Shown here: in pieces, positions 8,549 to 17,616 of the stretch | Position numbering within the stretch: position 1 is the stretch's first letter | Layout of the letters: the number at the start of each line of letters is the position of its first letter | NCBI RefSeq assembly: GCF_014698305.1 | Contig: NZ_JACJST010000015.1 | Span: forward strand, 1 to 64,000 | Direction of reading: 5' to 3' | Length of the DNA: 64,000 nt | Source of the DNA: Anabaena lutea FACHB-196 | Lineage (GTDB): Bacteria > Cyanobacteriota > Cyanobacteriia > Cyanobacteriales > Nostocaceae | Program-made: the position numbers and the translations under genes | The notes under the pieces: model-generated | Seen by the model: the letters and a program-made list of their open reading frames with translations, nothing else | Database searches by the model: none | What the model was told of the DNA's origin: nothing

Positions 8549-9928
8549 ATGAAAATTACTCAAGGCAAAATTAACGAGTTACTTAGTGAGTCAGGATGCG
8601 AACATAATCAAAAGAAACAGGGGGAAAAGAAAAATAAGTCTTGTACTCAACAAGCTCAACCAGGTGCGGCTCAAGGGGGTTGTGCTTTTGATGGGGCGAT
8701 GATTGCTTTAGTTCCTATTACTGATGCTGCTCATCTGGTACATGGTCCAATCGCTTGTGCTGGTAATTCTTGGGGTAGTCGTGGTAGTCTCTCTTCTGGC
8801 CCGATGCTTTATAAGACTGGTTTTACCACTGATGTTGGTGAAAATGATGTCATTTTCGGTGGTGAGAAAAAGTTATATAAGGCGATTTTGGAGTTAAAGG
8901 AACGCTATACACCAGCAGCGATTTTTGTTTACGCTACTTGTGTAACTGCTCTGATTGGTGATGATGTTGATGCAGTTTGTAAGGTTGCGGCTGAGAAGAT
9001 TGGTATTCCGGTGATTCCGGTGATTGCTCCGGGTTTTATTGGTAGTAAAAATCTGGGTAATCGTTTTGGTGGTGAGGCTTTATTAGAATATGTAGTTGGT
9101 ACTGCTGAACCAGAATATACTACTCCTTATGATATTAATTTAATCGGTGAGTACAATATTGCTGGCGAAATGTGGGGCGTTTTGCCTTTATTTGAAAAGT
9201 TAGGTATTCGCGTTTTATCGAAAATTACTGGTGATGCTCGCTATGAAGAAATTCGTTATGCTCACCGGGCTAAGTTAAATGTAATGATTTGCTCACGGGC
9301 GCTGTTAAATATGGCGCGGAAAATGGAGGAACGCTACGGCATTCCTTTCATTGAAGAGTCTTTTTATGGTATTGATGATATTAACCGTTGTCTAAGAACT
9401 GTTGCTAAAAAATTAGGTGATGCTGATTTAATGGCACGGACTGAAAAGTTGATTGCGGAAGAAACTGCGGCTTTGGATATTGCTCTTGCTCCTTATAGAG
9501 AACGCCTGAAAGGTAAGCGGGTGGTTTTATATACTGGCGGTGTGAAAAGTTGGTCAATTATCTCGGCGGCTAATGATTTAGGAATTGAGGTTGTTGCTAC
9601 TAGTACTCGCAAAAGTACAGAGGAAGATAAGGCTAAAATTAAGAAGTTGTTGGGTAATGATGGCATTATGTTGGAGAAGGGTAATGCCCAAGAATTATTG
9701 AAGTTGGTGCGAGATACTAACGCAGATATGCTTATTGCTGGGGGACGGAATCAATATACGGCTTTGAAAGCACGGATTCCTTTTCTGGATATTAACCAAG
9801 AACGTCATCATCCCTATGCGGGTTATGTGGGGATGGTGGAGATGGCGCGGGAGTTGTATGAGGCTTTATACAGTCCTGTCTGGGAACAAATACGTAAGCC
9901 GGCTCCTTGGGATGAAGAGGAAGTTTAA
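8549..9928 (+). CDS. nifE: Nitrogenase iron-molybdenum cofactor scaffold protein NifE
   Basis: 459 residues, homologous to NifD. The N-terminal region has Cys44 in [10 protein letters not shown] and then [31 protein letters not shown] carries further conserved cysteines. The C-terminal half has the NifE/NifD segments [11 protein letters not shown] and [13 protein letters not shown]. With NifN it forms the scaffold on which the FeMo-cofactor precursor is matured before delivery to NifDK. The ribosome site is GAGAAGAGAG just before the ATG. It is followed by nifN after a 163-bp spacer. Confidence 0.97.
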   Translation: MKITQGKINELLSESGCEHNQKKQGEKKNKSCTQQAQPGAAQGGCAFDGAMIALVPITDAAHLVHGPIACAGNSWGSRGSLSSGPMLYKTGFTTDVGENDVIFGGEKKLYKAILELKERYTPAAIFVYATCVTALIGDDVDAVCKVAAEKIGIPVIPVIAPGFIGSKNLGNRFGGEALLEYVVGTAEPEYTTPYDINLIGEYNIAGEMWGVLPLFEKLGIRVLSKITGDARYEEIRYAHRAKLNVMICSRALLNMARKMEERYGIPFIEESFYGIDDINRCLRTVAKKLGDADLMARTEKLIAEETAALDIALAPYRERLKGKRVVLYTGGVKSWSIISAANDLGIEVVATSTRKSTEEDKAKIKKLLGNDGIMLEKGNAQELLKLVRDTNADMLIAGGRNQYTALKARIPFLDINQERHHPYAGYVGMVEMARELYEALYSPVWEQIRKPAPWDEEEV

Positions 9929-9944
9929 TGGCGGTTTCCGGGAG

Positions 9945-10014
9945 GCTTTGCTTCTAAGGTAGATGAGGCAGAGCCTCACTGTAGGCATTCCCTGACTCTG
10001 GCAGGGAACGAGAG
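9945..10014. repeat. Partial copy of the CGTTCCC inverted-repeat element
   Basis: The right half (GGCAGAGCCTC, GGCATTCCCTGACTCTGGCAGGGAACGAGA) matches the element at 5415-5526; the left terminus is missing. A second GC-rich hairpin, CCCCTCCCCGC/GCGAGGAGGGG, follows at about 10036-10060. Both lie in the nifE-nifN spacer. Confidence 0.65.
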
Positions 10015-10091
10015 GAAACACCCCACCCCTAGCCCCTCCCCGCAAGCGAGGAGGGGGACTGGAAAGTTTAAAATTTATGAAAGATTAATTT

Positions 10092-11423
10092 ATGGCTATT
10101 GTTAATACTCCGAACAAGTCTCTTACGGTTAATCCGCTGAAACAAAGTCAGGCTTTGGGTGCTTCTTTGGCTTTTTTGGGGTTAAAGGGTTCTATGCCTC
10201 TGTTTCACGGTTCTCAAGGTTGTACTGCTTTTGCTAAGGTTGTGTTGGTGCGGCATTTTCGGGAGGCGATTCCTCTTGCTACTACTGCGATGACGGAAGT
10301 CACTACTATTTTGGGTGGTGAGGAAAATGTTGAGCAAGCTATTCTAACTTTGGTGGAAAAGGCTAAACCGGAAATTATCGGTTTGTGTACGACTGGGTTA
10401 ACGGAAACTAGGGGTGATGATATTGAGGGTTTTTTGAAGGAAATCCGCAAACGTCATCCTGAACTTGACTATTTAGCGATCGCATTTGCTCCTACTCCTG
10501 ATTTTAAAGGTGCGTTACAAGACGGTTTTGCAGCAGCGGTAGAAAGCATTGTTAAGGAGATTCCCAAAGCCGGCGGAATTAAACCTGAACAAATCACCAT
10601 TTTGGCTGGTTCTGCTTTCACTCCTGGAGATGTGCAGGAAGTTCGGGAAATTGTCACCGCTTTTGGATTTGAACCAATTTTTGTCCCTGATTTGGGTGCT
10701 TCTCTAGATGGACATCTGGAGGATGAATATAGCGCGGTGACGGTTAGCGGGACAACTCTCAAACAATTGCGTTCTTTGGGTAGTTCGGCTTTCACTTTGG
10801 CTTTGGGTGAAAGTATGCGTGGTGCTGCAAAGATCCTGCAAGAGCGTTTTGGCACAGATTACGAAGTATTTAAGGATTTGACAGGTTTAGAACCTGTGGA
10901 TGAGTTTCTGCAAGCGTTGGCGGTGTTGAGTGGTAATCCCGTACCCGAAAAATATCGCCGTCAACGTCGTCAGTTGCAAGATGCAATGTTGGATACTCAT
11001 TTTTACTTCGGTGCAAAACGGATTTCTTTAGCGCTGGAACCAGATTTACTTTGGTCAATGGTGCATTTTTTACAGTCAATGGGGGCTTCTATTCACGCTG
11101 CTGTGACAACCACGCGATCGCATTTATTAGAACATCTTCCCGTCAAAAGCGTTACTATCGGCGACTTAGAAGATTTGGAAGGGTTGGCTGTCGGTTCAGA
11201 TTTGCTGATTGGTAACTCCAACGTAAATGCGATCGCTAAACGTCTCAAAATTCCCTTCTACCGTCTCGGAATTCCCATCTATGACCGATTAGGAAATGGC
11301 TTATTCACCAAAGTAGGCTATCGCGGCACAATGGAAGTTTTATTTGGTATGGGAAACCTCTTTTTAGAACACGAAGAGACATTAATGATGAATCATTGGT
11401 CATCAGTAATTAATAGGGAATAG
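10092..11423 (+). CDS. nifN: Nitrogenase cofactor scaffold protein NifN
   Basis: 443 residues, NifK-like. The start MAIVNTPNKSLTVNPLKQSQALGASLAFLG is the NifN N-terminus, with Cys in HGSQGCTAFAKV aligned to the second NifK P-cluster cysteine while the first is replaced by Ser/Gln, as usual in NifN. TTGLTETRGDDI and LPVKSVTIGDLEDLE follow. It forms the heterotetramer with NifE. The spacing and direction put it in the nifEN unit; nifX follows after about 107 bp. Confidence 0.95.
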   Translation: MAIVNTPNKSLTVNPLKQSQALGASLAFLGLKGSMPLFHGSQGCTAFAKVVLVRHFREAIPLATTAMTEVTTILGGEENVEQAILTLVEKAKPEIIGLCTTGLTETRGDDIEGFLKEIRKRHPELDYLAIAFAPTPDFKGALQDGFAAAVESIVKEIPKAGGIKPEQITILAGSAFTPGDVQEVREIVTAFGFEPIFVPDLGASLDGHLEDEYSAVTVSGTTLKQLRSLGSSAFTLALGESMRGAAKILQERFGTDYEVFKDLTGLEPVDEFLQALAVLSGNPVPEKYRRQRRQLQDAMLDTHFYFGAKRISLALEPDLLWSMVHFLQSMGASIHAAVTTTRSHLLEHLPVKSVTIGDLEDLEGLAVGSDLLIGNSNVNAIAKRLKIPFYRLGIPIYDRLGNGLFTKVGYRGTMEVLFGMGNLFLEHEETLMMNHWSSVINRE

Positions 11424-11530
11424 GTAATAGTGAAAGCCAACAAATAAGCGATTTTTAGCTTAAGTTGACACCACACCAATGAAGATTGTTAAACCTCTAC
11501 AACAGAAAACCGACAACCGACAAAGGACAA

Positions 11531-11950
11531 ATGAACGTGAAAATTGCCTTCACCACAACAGACAGAATTCATGTTAATGCTCACTTTGGTTGGGCTAAAG
11601 AAATTGATGTTTATGAAATTTCAGACAATGGATATGAATTCCTAGAAACTCTGAAATTTGAAGGCGACCTCAAAGAAGATGGTAACGAAGATAAAATCAC
11701 ACCTAAACTTGAGGCATTAAACGATTGCACAATTGTTTATGTAGTCGCCATTGGTGGCAGTGCAGCCGCTCGTTTAATCAAAAAAGGTGTGACACCAGTC
11801 AAGGCTAAATCAGAAGAAGAAAAAATCGCAGAAATTCTGACTAAATTAGTCACAACCCTCAAAGGCAACCCCCCACCTTGGTTGCGTAAAGCCTTGAATA
11901 AAACCAATACAAACTTTGCAGAAGAAGTAGAAAACGAAGCAGCCGTATGA
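11531..11950 (+). CDS. nifX: NifX, FeMo-cofactor carrier protein
   Basis: 139 residues from ATG 11531 (MNVKIAFTTTDRIHVNAHFGWA); the longer frame from 11486 adds spacer-encoded residues and is rejected. The sequence has the NifX/NifB-C/NafY fold markers: DRIHVNAHFGWAKEIDVYEI, DCTIVYVVAIGGSAAARLIKKGV and a C-terminal NPPPWLRKAL. NifX binds NifB-co and cofactor intermediates during transfer to NifEN. Its stop overlaps the next gene by 4 nt (ATGA). Confidence 0.95.
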   Translation: MNVKIAFTTTDRIHVNAHFGWAKEIDVYEISDNGYEFLETLKFEGDLKEDGNEDKITPKLEALNDCTIVYVVAIGGSAAARLIKKGVTPVKAKSEEEKIAEILTKLVTTLKGNPPPWLRKALNKTNTNFAEEVENEAAV

Positions 11951-12423
11951 GTGAAAATAACAGTCTTAATGGAACCGCTACAAGCACACCCATAACCTCA
12001 CCATTCCTGAAAGCATTAGTGCAACAAATCCGAGCGCAAGATACTTATGGAACTTACCGAAATTGGGCTGATGAACTAATCCTCAAACCTTTCGTTGTCA
12101 CCAAACAAAAGAAACGAGAAATTTCCATTGAAGGTGAAGTTGACCTAGCGACTATATCACGAATCAACGCCTTCTTCAGGGCTGTAGCCTTCAGCATCGA
12201 GAAAGAAACCGGATTAATTTCTCATGTTGTAGTTGATTTAGGTCATGAAGGATTTGGTTGGGCATTAGTCTTTTCAGGTCGTTTATTGTTAGCCGTAAAA
12301 ACCTTACGCGATGCCCATCGCTACGGCTTTGATTCCCTAGAAAAACTAGCCGAAGAAGGAGAATCATTCGTCAATAAAGGCATTGATTTAGCCAAACGTT
12401 TCCCCGAAGTAGGAAATATTTAA
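11947..12423 (+). CDS. NifX-associated nitrogen fixation protein (DUF269 family)
   Basis: 158 residues, typical of the DUF269/NifX-associated family always found beside nifX: SPFLKALVQQIRAQDTYGTYRNWADELILKPFVV, then EGEVDLATISRINAFFRAVAFSIEKETG and the conserved VDLGHEGFGWALVFSGRLL. It overlaps nifX through ATGA, indicating coupled translation. Its exact role in cofactor assembly is not known. Confidence 0.9.
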   Translation: MSENNSLNGTATSTPITSPFLKALVQQIRAQDTYGTYRNWADELILKPFVVTKQKKREISIEGEVDLATISRINAFFRAVAFSIEKETGLISHVVVDLGHEGFGWALVFSGRLLLAVKTLRDAHRYGFDSLEKLAEEGESFVNKGIDLAKRFPEVGNI

Positions 12424-12473
12424 AAATTTGGTAATGGGGACTGAGCAAGAATTACTATATTGTCTTTTCCTAA

Positions 12474-12517
12474 TTACCAATGACTAATAACTAATGACCA
12501 ATGACTAATAACTGATG
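12474..12517 (+). repeat. Degenerate ACCAATG-type repeat preceding the DUF683 gene
   Basis: About six imperfect 7-9-nt units of the form (A)CTAATGACCAATGACTAATA run up to and include the ATG at 12515. No Shine-Dalgarno sequence is visible upstream of that start. Confidence 0.6.
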
Positions 12518-12715
12518 ACCATCGAGGAACTAACCACAAAAATCAGAAAGCTAAATAGCAAAGCAGGTCAAATGAAAATGGATCTGCATGATTTAGCAGA
12601 AGGACTACCAACAGATTACAAAACACTAATGGATGTTGCCGCTGAGACATACGAAATCTATCGACAATTAGATGAACTAAAGCAGCAACTCAAACAAATG
12701 GAGAGTGCAAAATGA
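12515..12715 (+). CDS. DUF683/CCE_0567-type nif accessory protein
   Basis: 66 residues forming one long helical hairpin: MTIEELTTKIRKLNSKAGQMKMDLHDLAEGLPTDYKTLM, then ALAAETYEIYRQLDEL-like heptads. This matches the small DUF683 protein found in cyanobacterial nif operons between DUF269 and nifW; a homologue (CCE_0567) has been crystallised as a helical protein, and Fe-S or metal binding was suggested (from memory). It overlaps nifW by 4 nt. Confidence 0.88.
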   Translation: MTIEELTTKIRKLNSKAGQMKMDLHDLAEGLPTDYKTLMDVAAETYEIYRQLDELKQQLKQMESAK

Positions 12716-13029
12716 CCGGGACTATTCAAGAATTCAAAAAACTCGCAGATGCTGAAGAATACTTCATCTTCTTTCAACTGCCCTACGACCAAAAATTTGT
12801 CAACGTAAATCGTCTCCATATATTGAAAAAATTCTCTCAATATATGCAAGAAATTGATAATACTTCTCCCAACTTGAGTGATACCGAAAAATTAACTCAA
12901 TATTCCTTAGCTTTGCAAAAAGCTTATGAAGTTTTTATTGAATCAACACCCCATGAACAAAAGCTGTTCAAAGTGTTTAACGATAAGCCAAAGAATGTAG
13001 TCACGCTGACAGAAATCACTTCTGATTAG
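12712..13029 (+). CDS. nifW: Nitrogenase-stabilising/protective protein NifW
   Basis: 105 residues with the NifW pattern FKKLADAEEYFIFFQLPYDQKFVNVNRLHILKKFSQYM and the later ALQKAYEVFIESTPHEQKLFKVF. NifW interacts with the MoFe protein and protects it from oxygen damage or assists late maturation. ATGA overlap with the preceding gene and an 11-nt gap to hesA place it in the middle of the operon. Confidence 0.95.
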   Translation: MTGTIQEFKKLADAEEYFIFFQLPYDQKFVNVNRLHILKKFSQYMQEIDNTSPNLSDTEKLTQYSLALQKAYEVFIESTPHEQKLFKVFNDKPKNVVTLTEITSD

Positions 13030-13042
13030 GAGGTATAAATTG
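13027..13042 (+). promoter_or_regulatory. Strong ribosome binding site deciding a TTG start for hesA
   Basis: TAGGAGGT at 13027-13034 lies 5 nt before TTG at 13040. No ATG exists at an alignable position, and the encoded N-terminus (M-INLTPTELERYSRQ) matches HesA, so a TTG start is best. Confidence 0.75.
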
Positions 13043-13822
13043 ATCAACCTAACGCCTACCGAATTAGAACGCTATAGCCGCCAAATGATGCTCCCAAATT
13101 TTGGCGAAGCGGCTCAAAAGCGCCTCAAATCAGCGACTGTTCTGGTGTCGGGTGTGGGGGGATTAGGCGGTACGGCGGCGCTTTACTTAGCAGTAGCAGG
13201 CGTTGGGCGGCTAATCCTAGTCCGGGGTGGTGATTTGCGGCTGGATGATATGAATCGTCAAGTTTTGATGACTGACGACTGGGTGGGTAAACCTAGAGTA
13301 TTCAAAGCCCAAGAAACACTAAAAGCCATCAATCCTGATGTGGAAGTAGACGTAGTTCACGATTACATTACCGCAGAAAATGTGGACTCATTGGTGCAGT
13401 CAGCGGATATGGCTTTGGATTGCGCTCATAATTTCACCGAACGCAATCTGTTAAATGAAGCTTGTGTGCGATCGCGCAAACCAATGGTAGAGGCGGCTAT
13501 GGATGGGATGGAGGCTTATCTCACCACAATTATTCCTGGTGTAACTCCTTGTTTATCCTGTCTGTTTCCAGAAAAGCCTGATTGGGATCGGCGCGGTTTT
13601 TCAGTTCTAGGGGCTGTTTCTGGGACTTTGGCTTGTTTAACAGCGTTGGAAGCCGTGAAGCTAATTACCGGTTTTAGTCAACCGCTATTGTCAGAACTGC
13701 TGACGATTGACTTGAACAGAATGGAATTTGCTAAACGTCGTTCTCACCGCGATCGCAATTGTCCCGTCTGCGGTAACACTGCACCTTGGAGATACTCCCA
13801 ATCCCAACCCTTAACGGTGTGA
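13040..13822 (+). CDS. hesA: HesA, ThiF/MoeB-like E1 protein
   Basis: 260 residues of the ThiF/MoeB/HesA superfamily. The start LTPTELERYSRQMMLPNFGEAAQKRL is typical; the adenylate-binding loop is VSGVGGLGGTAALYLAVAGVG; CAHNFTERNLLNEACV and PCLSCLFPE follow; two CxxC pairs (SCLFPE region and NCPVCG) bind zinc. HesA sits with hesB in heterocyst nif clusters and likely serves sulfur or molybdenum cofactor supply. The TTG start is unusual but has a strong ribosome site. Confidence 0.93.
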   Translation: MINLTPTELERYSRQMMLPNFGEAAQKRLKSATVLVSGVGGLGGTAALYLAVAGVGRLILVRGGDLRLDDMNRQVLMTDDWVGKPRVFKAQETLKAINPDVEVDVVHDYITAENVDSLVQSADMALDCAHNFTERNLLNEACVRSRKPMVEAAMDGMEAYLTTIIPGVTPCLSCLFPEKPDWDRRGFSVLGAVSGTLACLTALEAVKLITGFSQPLLSELLTIDLNRMEFAKRRSHRDRNCPVCGNTAPWRYSQSQPLTV

Positions 13823-13894
13823 AATTCCGTCCCGCCAAAAAAGCAATTTCCCACATCTAAAAATCAGAATAATCGCTACAGAACAGGAAACAAA

Positions 13895-14269
13895 ATGGCT
13901 GTTACTTTAACAGAAAAAGCAGAATTTCGTCTGTGGGCATTTTTAAGAGGTTCCGCAACCGACGAATCTAATAAAGCCACAAAAGGTGTCCGCATCTCTG
14001 TCAAAGATGGTGGTTGTAGTGGCTATGAATATGGAATTGACATTACAAGTCAGCCTCAACCAGATGATATCGTAACTCAACAAGGAAACGTGTTGCTTTA
14101 CGTGGATGCTAAAAGTGCGCCGTTATTAGAAGGTGTGGTAATTGATTTTGTTGAGGGAGTAATGGACAGCGGTTTCAAGTTCACCAATCCCAATGCAACT
14201 GACACCTGTGGTTGTGGAAAATCTTTTAAAGCAGGTGATTGTTCACCTGAAGGTGTACCTTGCAGCTAA
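13895..14269 (+). CDS. hesB: HesB/IscA-type iron-sulfur cluster carrier
   Basis: 124 residues, A-type carrier family. The three conserved cysteines are in DGGCSGYEY and TCGCGKSF. The length exceeds IscA (about 107) by an N-terminal insertion DESNKATKG and a C-terminal tail ending in VPCS, typical of HesB in Nostocales. It should carry Fe-S clusters to nitrogenase proteins in heterocysts. It follows hesA by 72 bp. Confidence 0.93.
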   Translation: MAVTLTEKAEFRLWAFLRGSATDESNKATKGVRISVKDGGCSGYEYGIDITSQPQPDDIVTQQGNVLLYVDAKSAPLLEGVVIDFVEGVMDSGFKFTNPNATDTCGCGKSFKAGDCSPEGVPCS

Positions 14270-14380
14270 GAAATTCAAAATTCAAAAATTCGATCCTTTA
14301 TTTTGAATTTTGAATTGCACCATGACGACTTAAGCAAGTCAGAAAAGCAAACTTTATTAACGTTTGAGGAGAACCGGAAA

Positions 14381-14680
14381 ATGGCTGCATATCAAGTAAG
14401 ATTGATCAACAAAAAAGAAGACCTCGACACCACAATTGAAATCGACGAAGACACTACAATTCTCGATGGTGCAGAAGAAGCTGGAATTGATTTACCTTTT
14501 TCTTGTCACGCTGGTTCTTGTTCTAGCTGTGTAGGTAAAGTTGTAGAAGGTGAAATCAACCAAGACGATCAAAACTTCTTAGATGATGATCAAATGGCGA
14601 AAGGATTCGCTCTATTGTGCGTTACTTACCCTCGCTCTAACTGCACAATTAAGACTCATCAAGAGCCTTATCTCGTTTAA
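14381..14680 (+). CDS. fdxH: Heterocyst [2Fe-2S] ferredoxin
   Basis: 99 residues from ATG 14381 ([15 protein letters not shown]), with an AGGAG site at about 14367; the frame from 14303 adds 26 non-homologous residues. Cluster ligands are Cys42, Cys47, Cys50 and Cys80 ([10 protein letters not shown] and LLC). The length and the nif-operon position identify FdxH, the electron donor to nitrogenase reductase in heterocysts, rather than PetF. It ends the conserved nif operon. Confidence 0.95.
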   Translation: MAAYQVRLINKKEDLDTTIEIDEDTTILDGAEEAGIDLPFSCHAGSCSSCVGKVVEGEINQDDQNFLDDDQMAKGFALLCVTYPRSNCTIKTHQEPYLV

Positions 14681-14842
14681 AGTTTTGATGGAATTTTAAC
14701 TCTTAGCAAGCTTTGAATTCAGAGCTTATTAAGGATGGGGATGAAGCATATGTTTCATCCTCTTATTTATATTTAATATTTAATATTTAATATTTCTTCC
14801 CAGATATCTCTAAAAATAAGTTCTAATAATAGGAAAGCATTC

Positions 14843-14887
14843 ATGAATTTTGCCAAAGTATTTCTTCTTGCTAAAGATACAGGATAA
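14843..14887 (+). pseudogene. Relic leader of a fourth DUF4360-like gene
   Basis: A 14-codon frame MNFAKVFLLAKDTG and stop reproduces the first eight codons shared by the three downstream paralogues. The preceding bases (TAATAATAGGAAAGCATTC) match their ribosome-site region. It is the 5' scar of a deleted or incompletely duplicated copy. Confidence 0.75.
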
Positions 14888-14965
14888 CACATATTTCTCA
14901 TCCTCATCTTTAGCATCCCGCCGCAGACATTTCTAAAATCCAGCCCTAACAATAGGAGAGCATTC

Positions 14966-15547
14966 ATGAATTTTGCCAAAATATTTCTAGCTACAGCTAC
15001 ATTGATGGTAGCTTCTATTAGCCCCTCTTTGGCTAATAATAAAGTTGAAATTGTCGGAGCAAAGTATGGTGGTAGTGGTTGCCCAGATCGGACTGCTAGT
15101 GTGACTGTTAGCCCCGATGGTCAAGAACTCAGCATTCTATTTGATAAGTTTATAACCTTGGGGAATGGCAAGCCAGAAGAGGCAAGAAAAAGCTGTAATT
15201 TAACCATTCCCATCAAAGTACCTGGAGGCTTTCAAATTTCCGTCTACACTGCTAATTATCGGGGTTATGTTGCTCCTAACACCACTGGTGAGCTTCTGAC
15301 AGAATACTTTTTCGCTGGTAGTCGCGGCCTGAAGTTGAAACAGGAATTGAGGGGCGAAAAAGATTATGACGTTGAACATGATTTAGTGACCCAAGGAAAG
15401 GTTTGGTCTGCCTGTGGCGATAGTGTAAATATGCGAGTTAATGCTTCCATGAAAGCCAAGGGCGACGGCATCGCCACCGTTGACTCCTTTGATCTTGCTC
15501 ACCGTGGTTTGGTTTATCGTGTCGAATATCGCAGCTGCAACAAATAG
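14966..15547 (+). CDS. Secreted DUF4360-like protein, copy 1
   Basis: 193 residues with a signal peptide (MNFAKIFLATATLMVASISPSLA, cleavage likely after Ala23-Asn). The mature part carries KVEIVGAKYGGSGCP, a paired Cys in EARKSCNLTIPI, YRGYVAPNTTGEL, VWSACGDSVNMRVNASM and a C-terminal YRVEYRSC: a beta-rich domain with two likely disulfides, which I assign to DUF4360 from memory. First of three tandem paralogues between fdxH and feoA. Function unknown; an envelope or extracellular role is inferred from the signal peptide. Confidence 0.8.
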   Translation: MNFAKIFLATATLMVASISPSLANNKVEIVGAKYGGSGCPDRTASVTVSPDGQELSILFDKFITLGNGKPEEARKSCNLTIPIKVPGGFQISVYTANYRGYVAPNTTGELLTEYFFAGSRGLKLKQELRGEKDYDVEHDLVTQGKVWSACGDSVNMRVNASMKAKGDGIATVDSFDLAHRGLVYRVEYRSCNK

Positions 15548-15675
15548 TTGCAGGACTTTACCTAAAGCTTTGATGTTTTAGCTTCAACAAAGATGAAGGA
15601 TATTGCTCATCCTTCATCTTCAGCATAACGCCGCAGACATTGCTAAAACTCATACCTAATCATAGGAGATAATTC

Positions 15676-16251
15676 ATGAATTTTGCCAAAGTATTTCTAG
15701 CTACAGCTACATTAATGGTAGCTTCTATTAGCCCCACCTTTGCTAATGATAAAGTTGAAATTGTAGGTATAAATTATGGTGGAAGCGGTTGCCCAGATCA
15801 GTCTGCTAGTGTGAGCGTTAGCAACGATGGTCAAGAACTAAGAATTCTATTTGATAAGTTTATAGCCTTGGGGAATAGCAATGCAGAAAGTCGCCGGAAA
15901 AGCTGTAATTTAACTATTCCCATCAAAGTGCCTCAAGGTCAACAAATTTCTCTCTACGATGCTGATTATCGGGGTTATGTTTCTCCTAACACCACTGGGG
16001 ATCTACGGGTAGAATACTTTTTCGCTGGTAGTCGCGGACTGAAGTTGAAACAGGAGTTGAGAGGCGAAACTGACTATAACATTCGCCATGATTTAGGGTC
16101 ACAAGGTGAGGTTTGGTCTGCCTGTGGCGATAATGTAAATATGCGAGTTAATGCTTCAATGAAAGCTCAGGGGGATGGCATGGCCACTGTTGACTCCTTG
16201 GATTTGGCTGGGCGTGGTTGGATTTATCGGGTCAAATATCGCAGTTGCTAA
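15676..16251 (+). CDS. Secreted DUF4360-like protein, copy 2
   Basis: 191 residues, near-identical in layout to copy 1: signal peptide ending SPTFA, then KVEIVGINYGGSGCPDQSASVSV, RRKSCNLTIPI, YRGYVSPNTTGDL, VWSACGDNVNMRVNASM and IYRVKYRSC. The leader with ATAGGAGATAATTC is duplicated along with the gene. Codon-level similarity to copy 1 over most of its length indicates recent tandem duplication. Confidence 0.8.
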   Translation: MNFAKVFLATATLMVASISPTFANDKVEIVGINYGGSGCPDQSASVSVSNDGQELRILFDKFIALGNSNAESRRKSCNLTIPIKVPQGQQISLYDADYRGYVSPNTTGDLRVEYFFAGSRGLKLKQELRGETDYNIRHDLGSQGEVWSACGDNVNMRVNASMKAQGDGMATVDSLDLAGRGWIYRVKYRSC

Positions 16252-16544
16252 TAGTGGAAGGACTTTGCCTAAAGCTTCGAGGTTTTAGTTTAAAGAATGA
16301 TGAAAGATGAGCAATATCTTTCATCTTCAGTATAACGCCGCAGACATCGGTAAAACTCAGACCTAATAATCAGATCTAATAACCCAAGTTGCTAGTTATC
16401 TAGTTGAGGCTGGTAATAGGTAATGGGTAATTGGTAATTGGTGATGAATTCACTGTTTTCATCCTGTAAATCCTGAAATCCTGGACATCCTGATTCTGAC
16501 AGTTTCCCTAACTAGCAACTTACATTAATAATAGGAGAGCATTC
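16252..16544. other. Spacer with a duplicated leader broken by inserted repeat sequence
   Basis: ATAACGCCGCAGACAT(C/T)G.TAAAACTCA at 16332-16360 matches the sequence before copy 2 (about 15626-15655). It then diverges into spacer repeats of the TAATTGGTAATTGGTGATG type before the usual ATAGGAGAGCATTC leader resumes at 16530. Confidence 0.6.
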
Positions 16545-17228
16545 ATGAATTTTGCCAAAGTATTTCTGGCTACGGCTACATTAATGGTAGCTTCTATAAG
16601 CCCCATCTTTGCTGATTCTATAAGCCTCACATCTGCTGATCCGATTAACCTCTCCTCTACCGATTCTACTGATACTGATCCTAATGATACTGAGCCTACT
16701 ATCCCTCCTTCTGCTAGTAATAAAATTGAAATCATAGGTGGAGAATATTTTGGTACCGGTTGCCCTGAAAATTCTGCCAGTACAACTGTTAGCCCAGATG
16801 GTAACGAACTCAGCATTCTATTTGATAAGTTTATAGCCTTGGGGGGAGATGCAGAAAATCAGGAAAAAAGCTGTAAATTAACTATTCCCATCAAAGCACC
16901 TCAAGGTAAGCAAATTTCCCTCCACAATGCTGATTATCGAGGTTATGTTTCTCCTAACACTACTGGAGAACTACGGGTAGAATACATTTTTGGCGATAGT
17001 GACTCTCTGGTTTTGACAAAGACGTTGAAAGGTGAAACTGACTATAAAGTTAGACATAAATTAAAGCTCGAAGGTAAATCTAGGGTTTGGTCTGCTTGTG
17101 GCGCTAGTGTAAATATGGAAGTTAATGCTGCAATGAAAGCCACCGGCACTGGGCAGGCGACTGTTGACTCCTTTGATTTGGCTAGGCGTGGTTTAGTTTA
17201 TAAGGTTAAATATCGCAACTGCAAATAG
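16545..17228 (+). CDS. Secreted DUF4360-like protein, copy 3 with acidic linker
   Basis: 227 residues. Signal peptide as in copies 1 and 2 (ending SPIFA), then about 37 extra residues rich in Ser, Thr, Asp and Pro (DSISLTSADPINLSS and TDTDPNDTEPTIPPS) before the domain starts at KIEIIGGEYFGTGCP. The rest follows the family pattern to YKVKYRNC. The linker looks like repeat expansion and may hold the domain away from the cell surface. Its leader is preceded by about 130 bp of inserted intergenic-type sequence. Confidence 0.8.
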   Translation: MNFAKVFLATATLMVASISPIFADSISLTSADPINLSSTDSTDTDPNDTEPTIPPSASNKIEIIGGEYFGTGCPENSASTTVSPDGNELSILFDKFIALGGDAENQEKSCKLTIPIKAPQGKQISLHNADYRGYVSPNTTGELRVEYIFGDSDSLVLTKTLKGETDYKVRHKLKLEGKSRVWSACGASVNMEVNAAMKATGTGQATVDSFDLARRGLVYKVKYRNCK

Positions 17229-17332
17229 TTGTAGGACTTTACCTCAAGCTTTGATGTTTTAGTTGCAACAAAGATGAAGGATGATCAAGATTCTTCATTT
17301 TTGCAATTTTTACCTTTAATTATTATACTGCA

Positions 17333-17584
17333 ATGTTCACTCCTTTTAGTGTGATGGGTTGTTCTTTAGAATTGCTGAAATCAGGAGAATGTGGAATAGT
17401 TACTGTTTGTAAAACTCAGGATGAGATAATTAGAAAAAAGCTCATCTCAATGGGGATTAAAACAGGAAATATGATTACTGTAGAGCAGCAATTTCCTACT
17501 CTTGTGATTAAATGTGGCACTTTATCTATGACTATAGATAGGGAAATAGCACGGGCTATTTATGTGCGTGTAGTTGAGGGTTGA
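17333..17584 (+). CDS. feoA: FeoA-domain protein
   Basis: 83 residues with the SH3-like FeoA fold: LELLKSGECGIVTVCKTQDEIIRKKLISMGIKTGNMITVEQQ and the closing ALYIDRE-type strand IDREIARAIYVRVVEG. FeoA proteins modulate the FeoB ferrous iron transporter; a free-standing feoA near nif genes fits the high iron demand of nitrogenase. No feoB is in the window. The start could also be the ATG at 17354 (MGCSLELL), which fits family length better. Confidence 0.8.
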   Translation: MFTPFSVMGCSLELLKSGECGIVTVCKTQDEIIRKKLISMGIKTGNMITVEQQFPTLVIKCGTLSMTIDREIARAIYVRVVEG

Positions 17585-17616
17585 TACAATAAATAATCAT
17601 TTCCTAGATTCATTAA

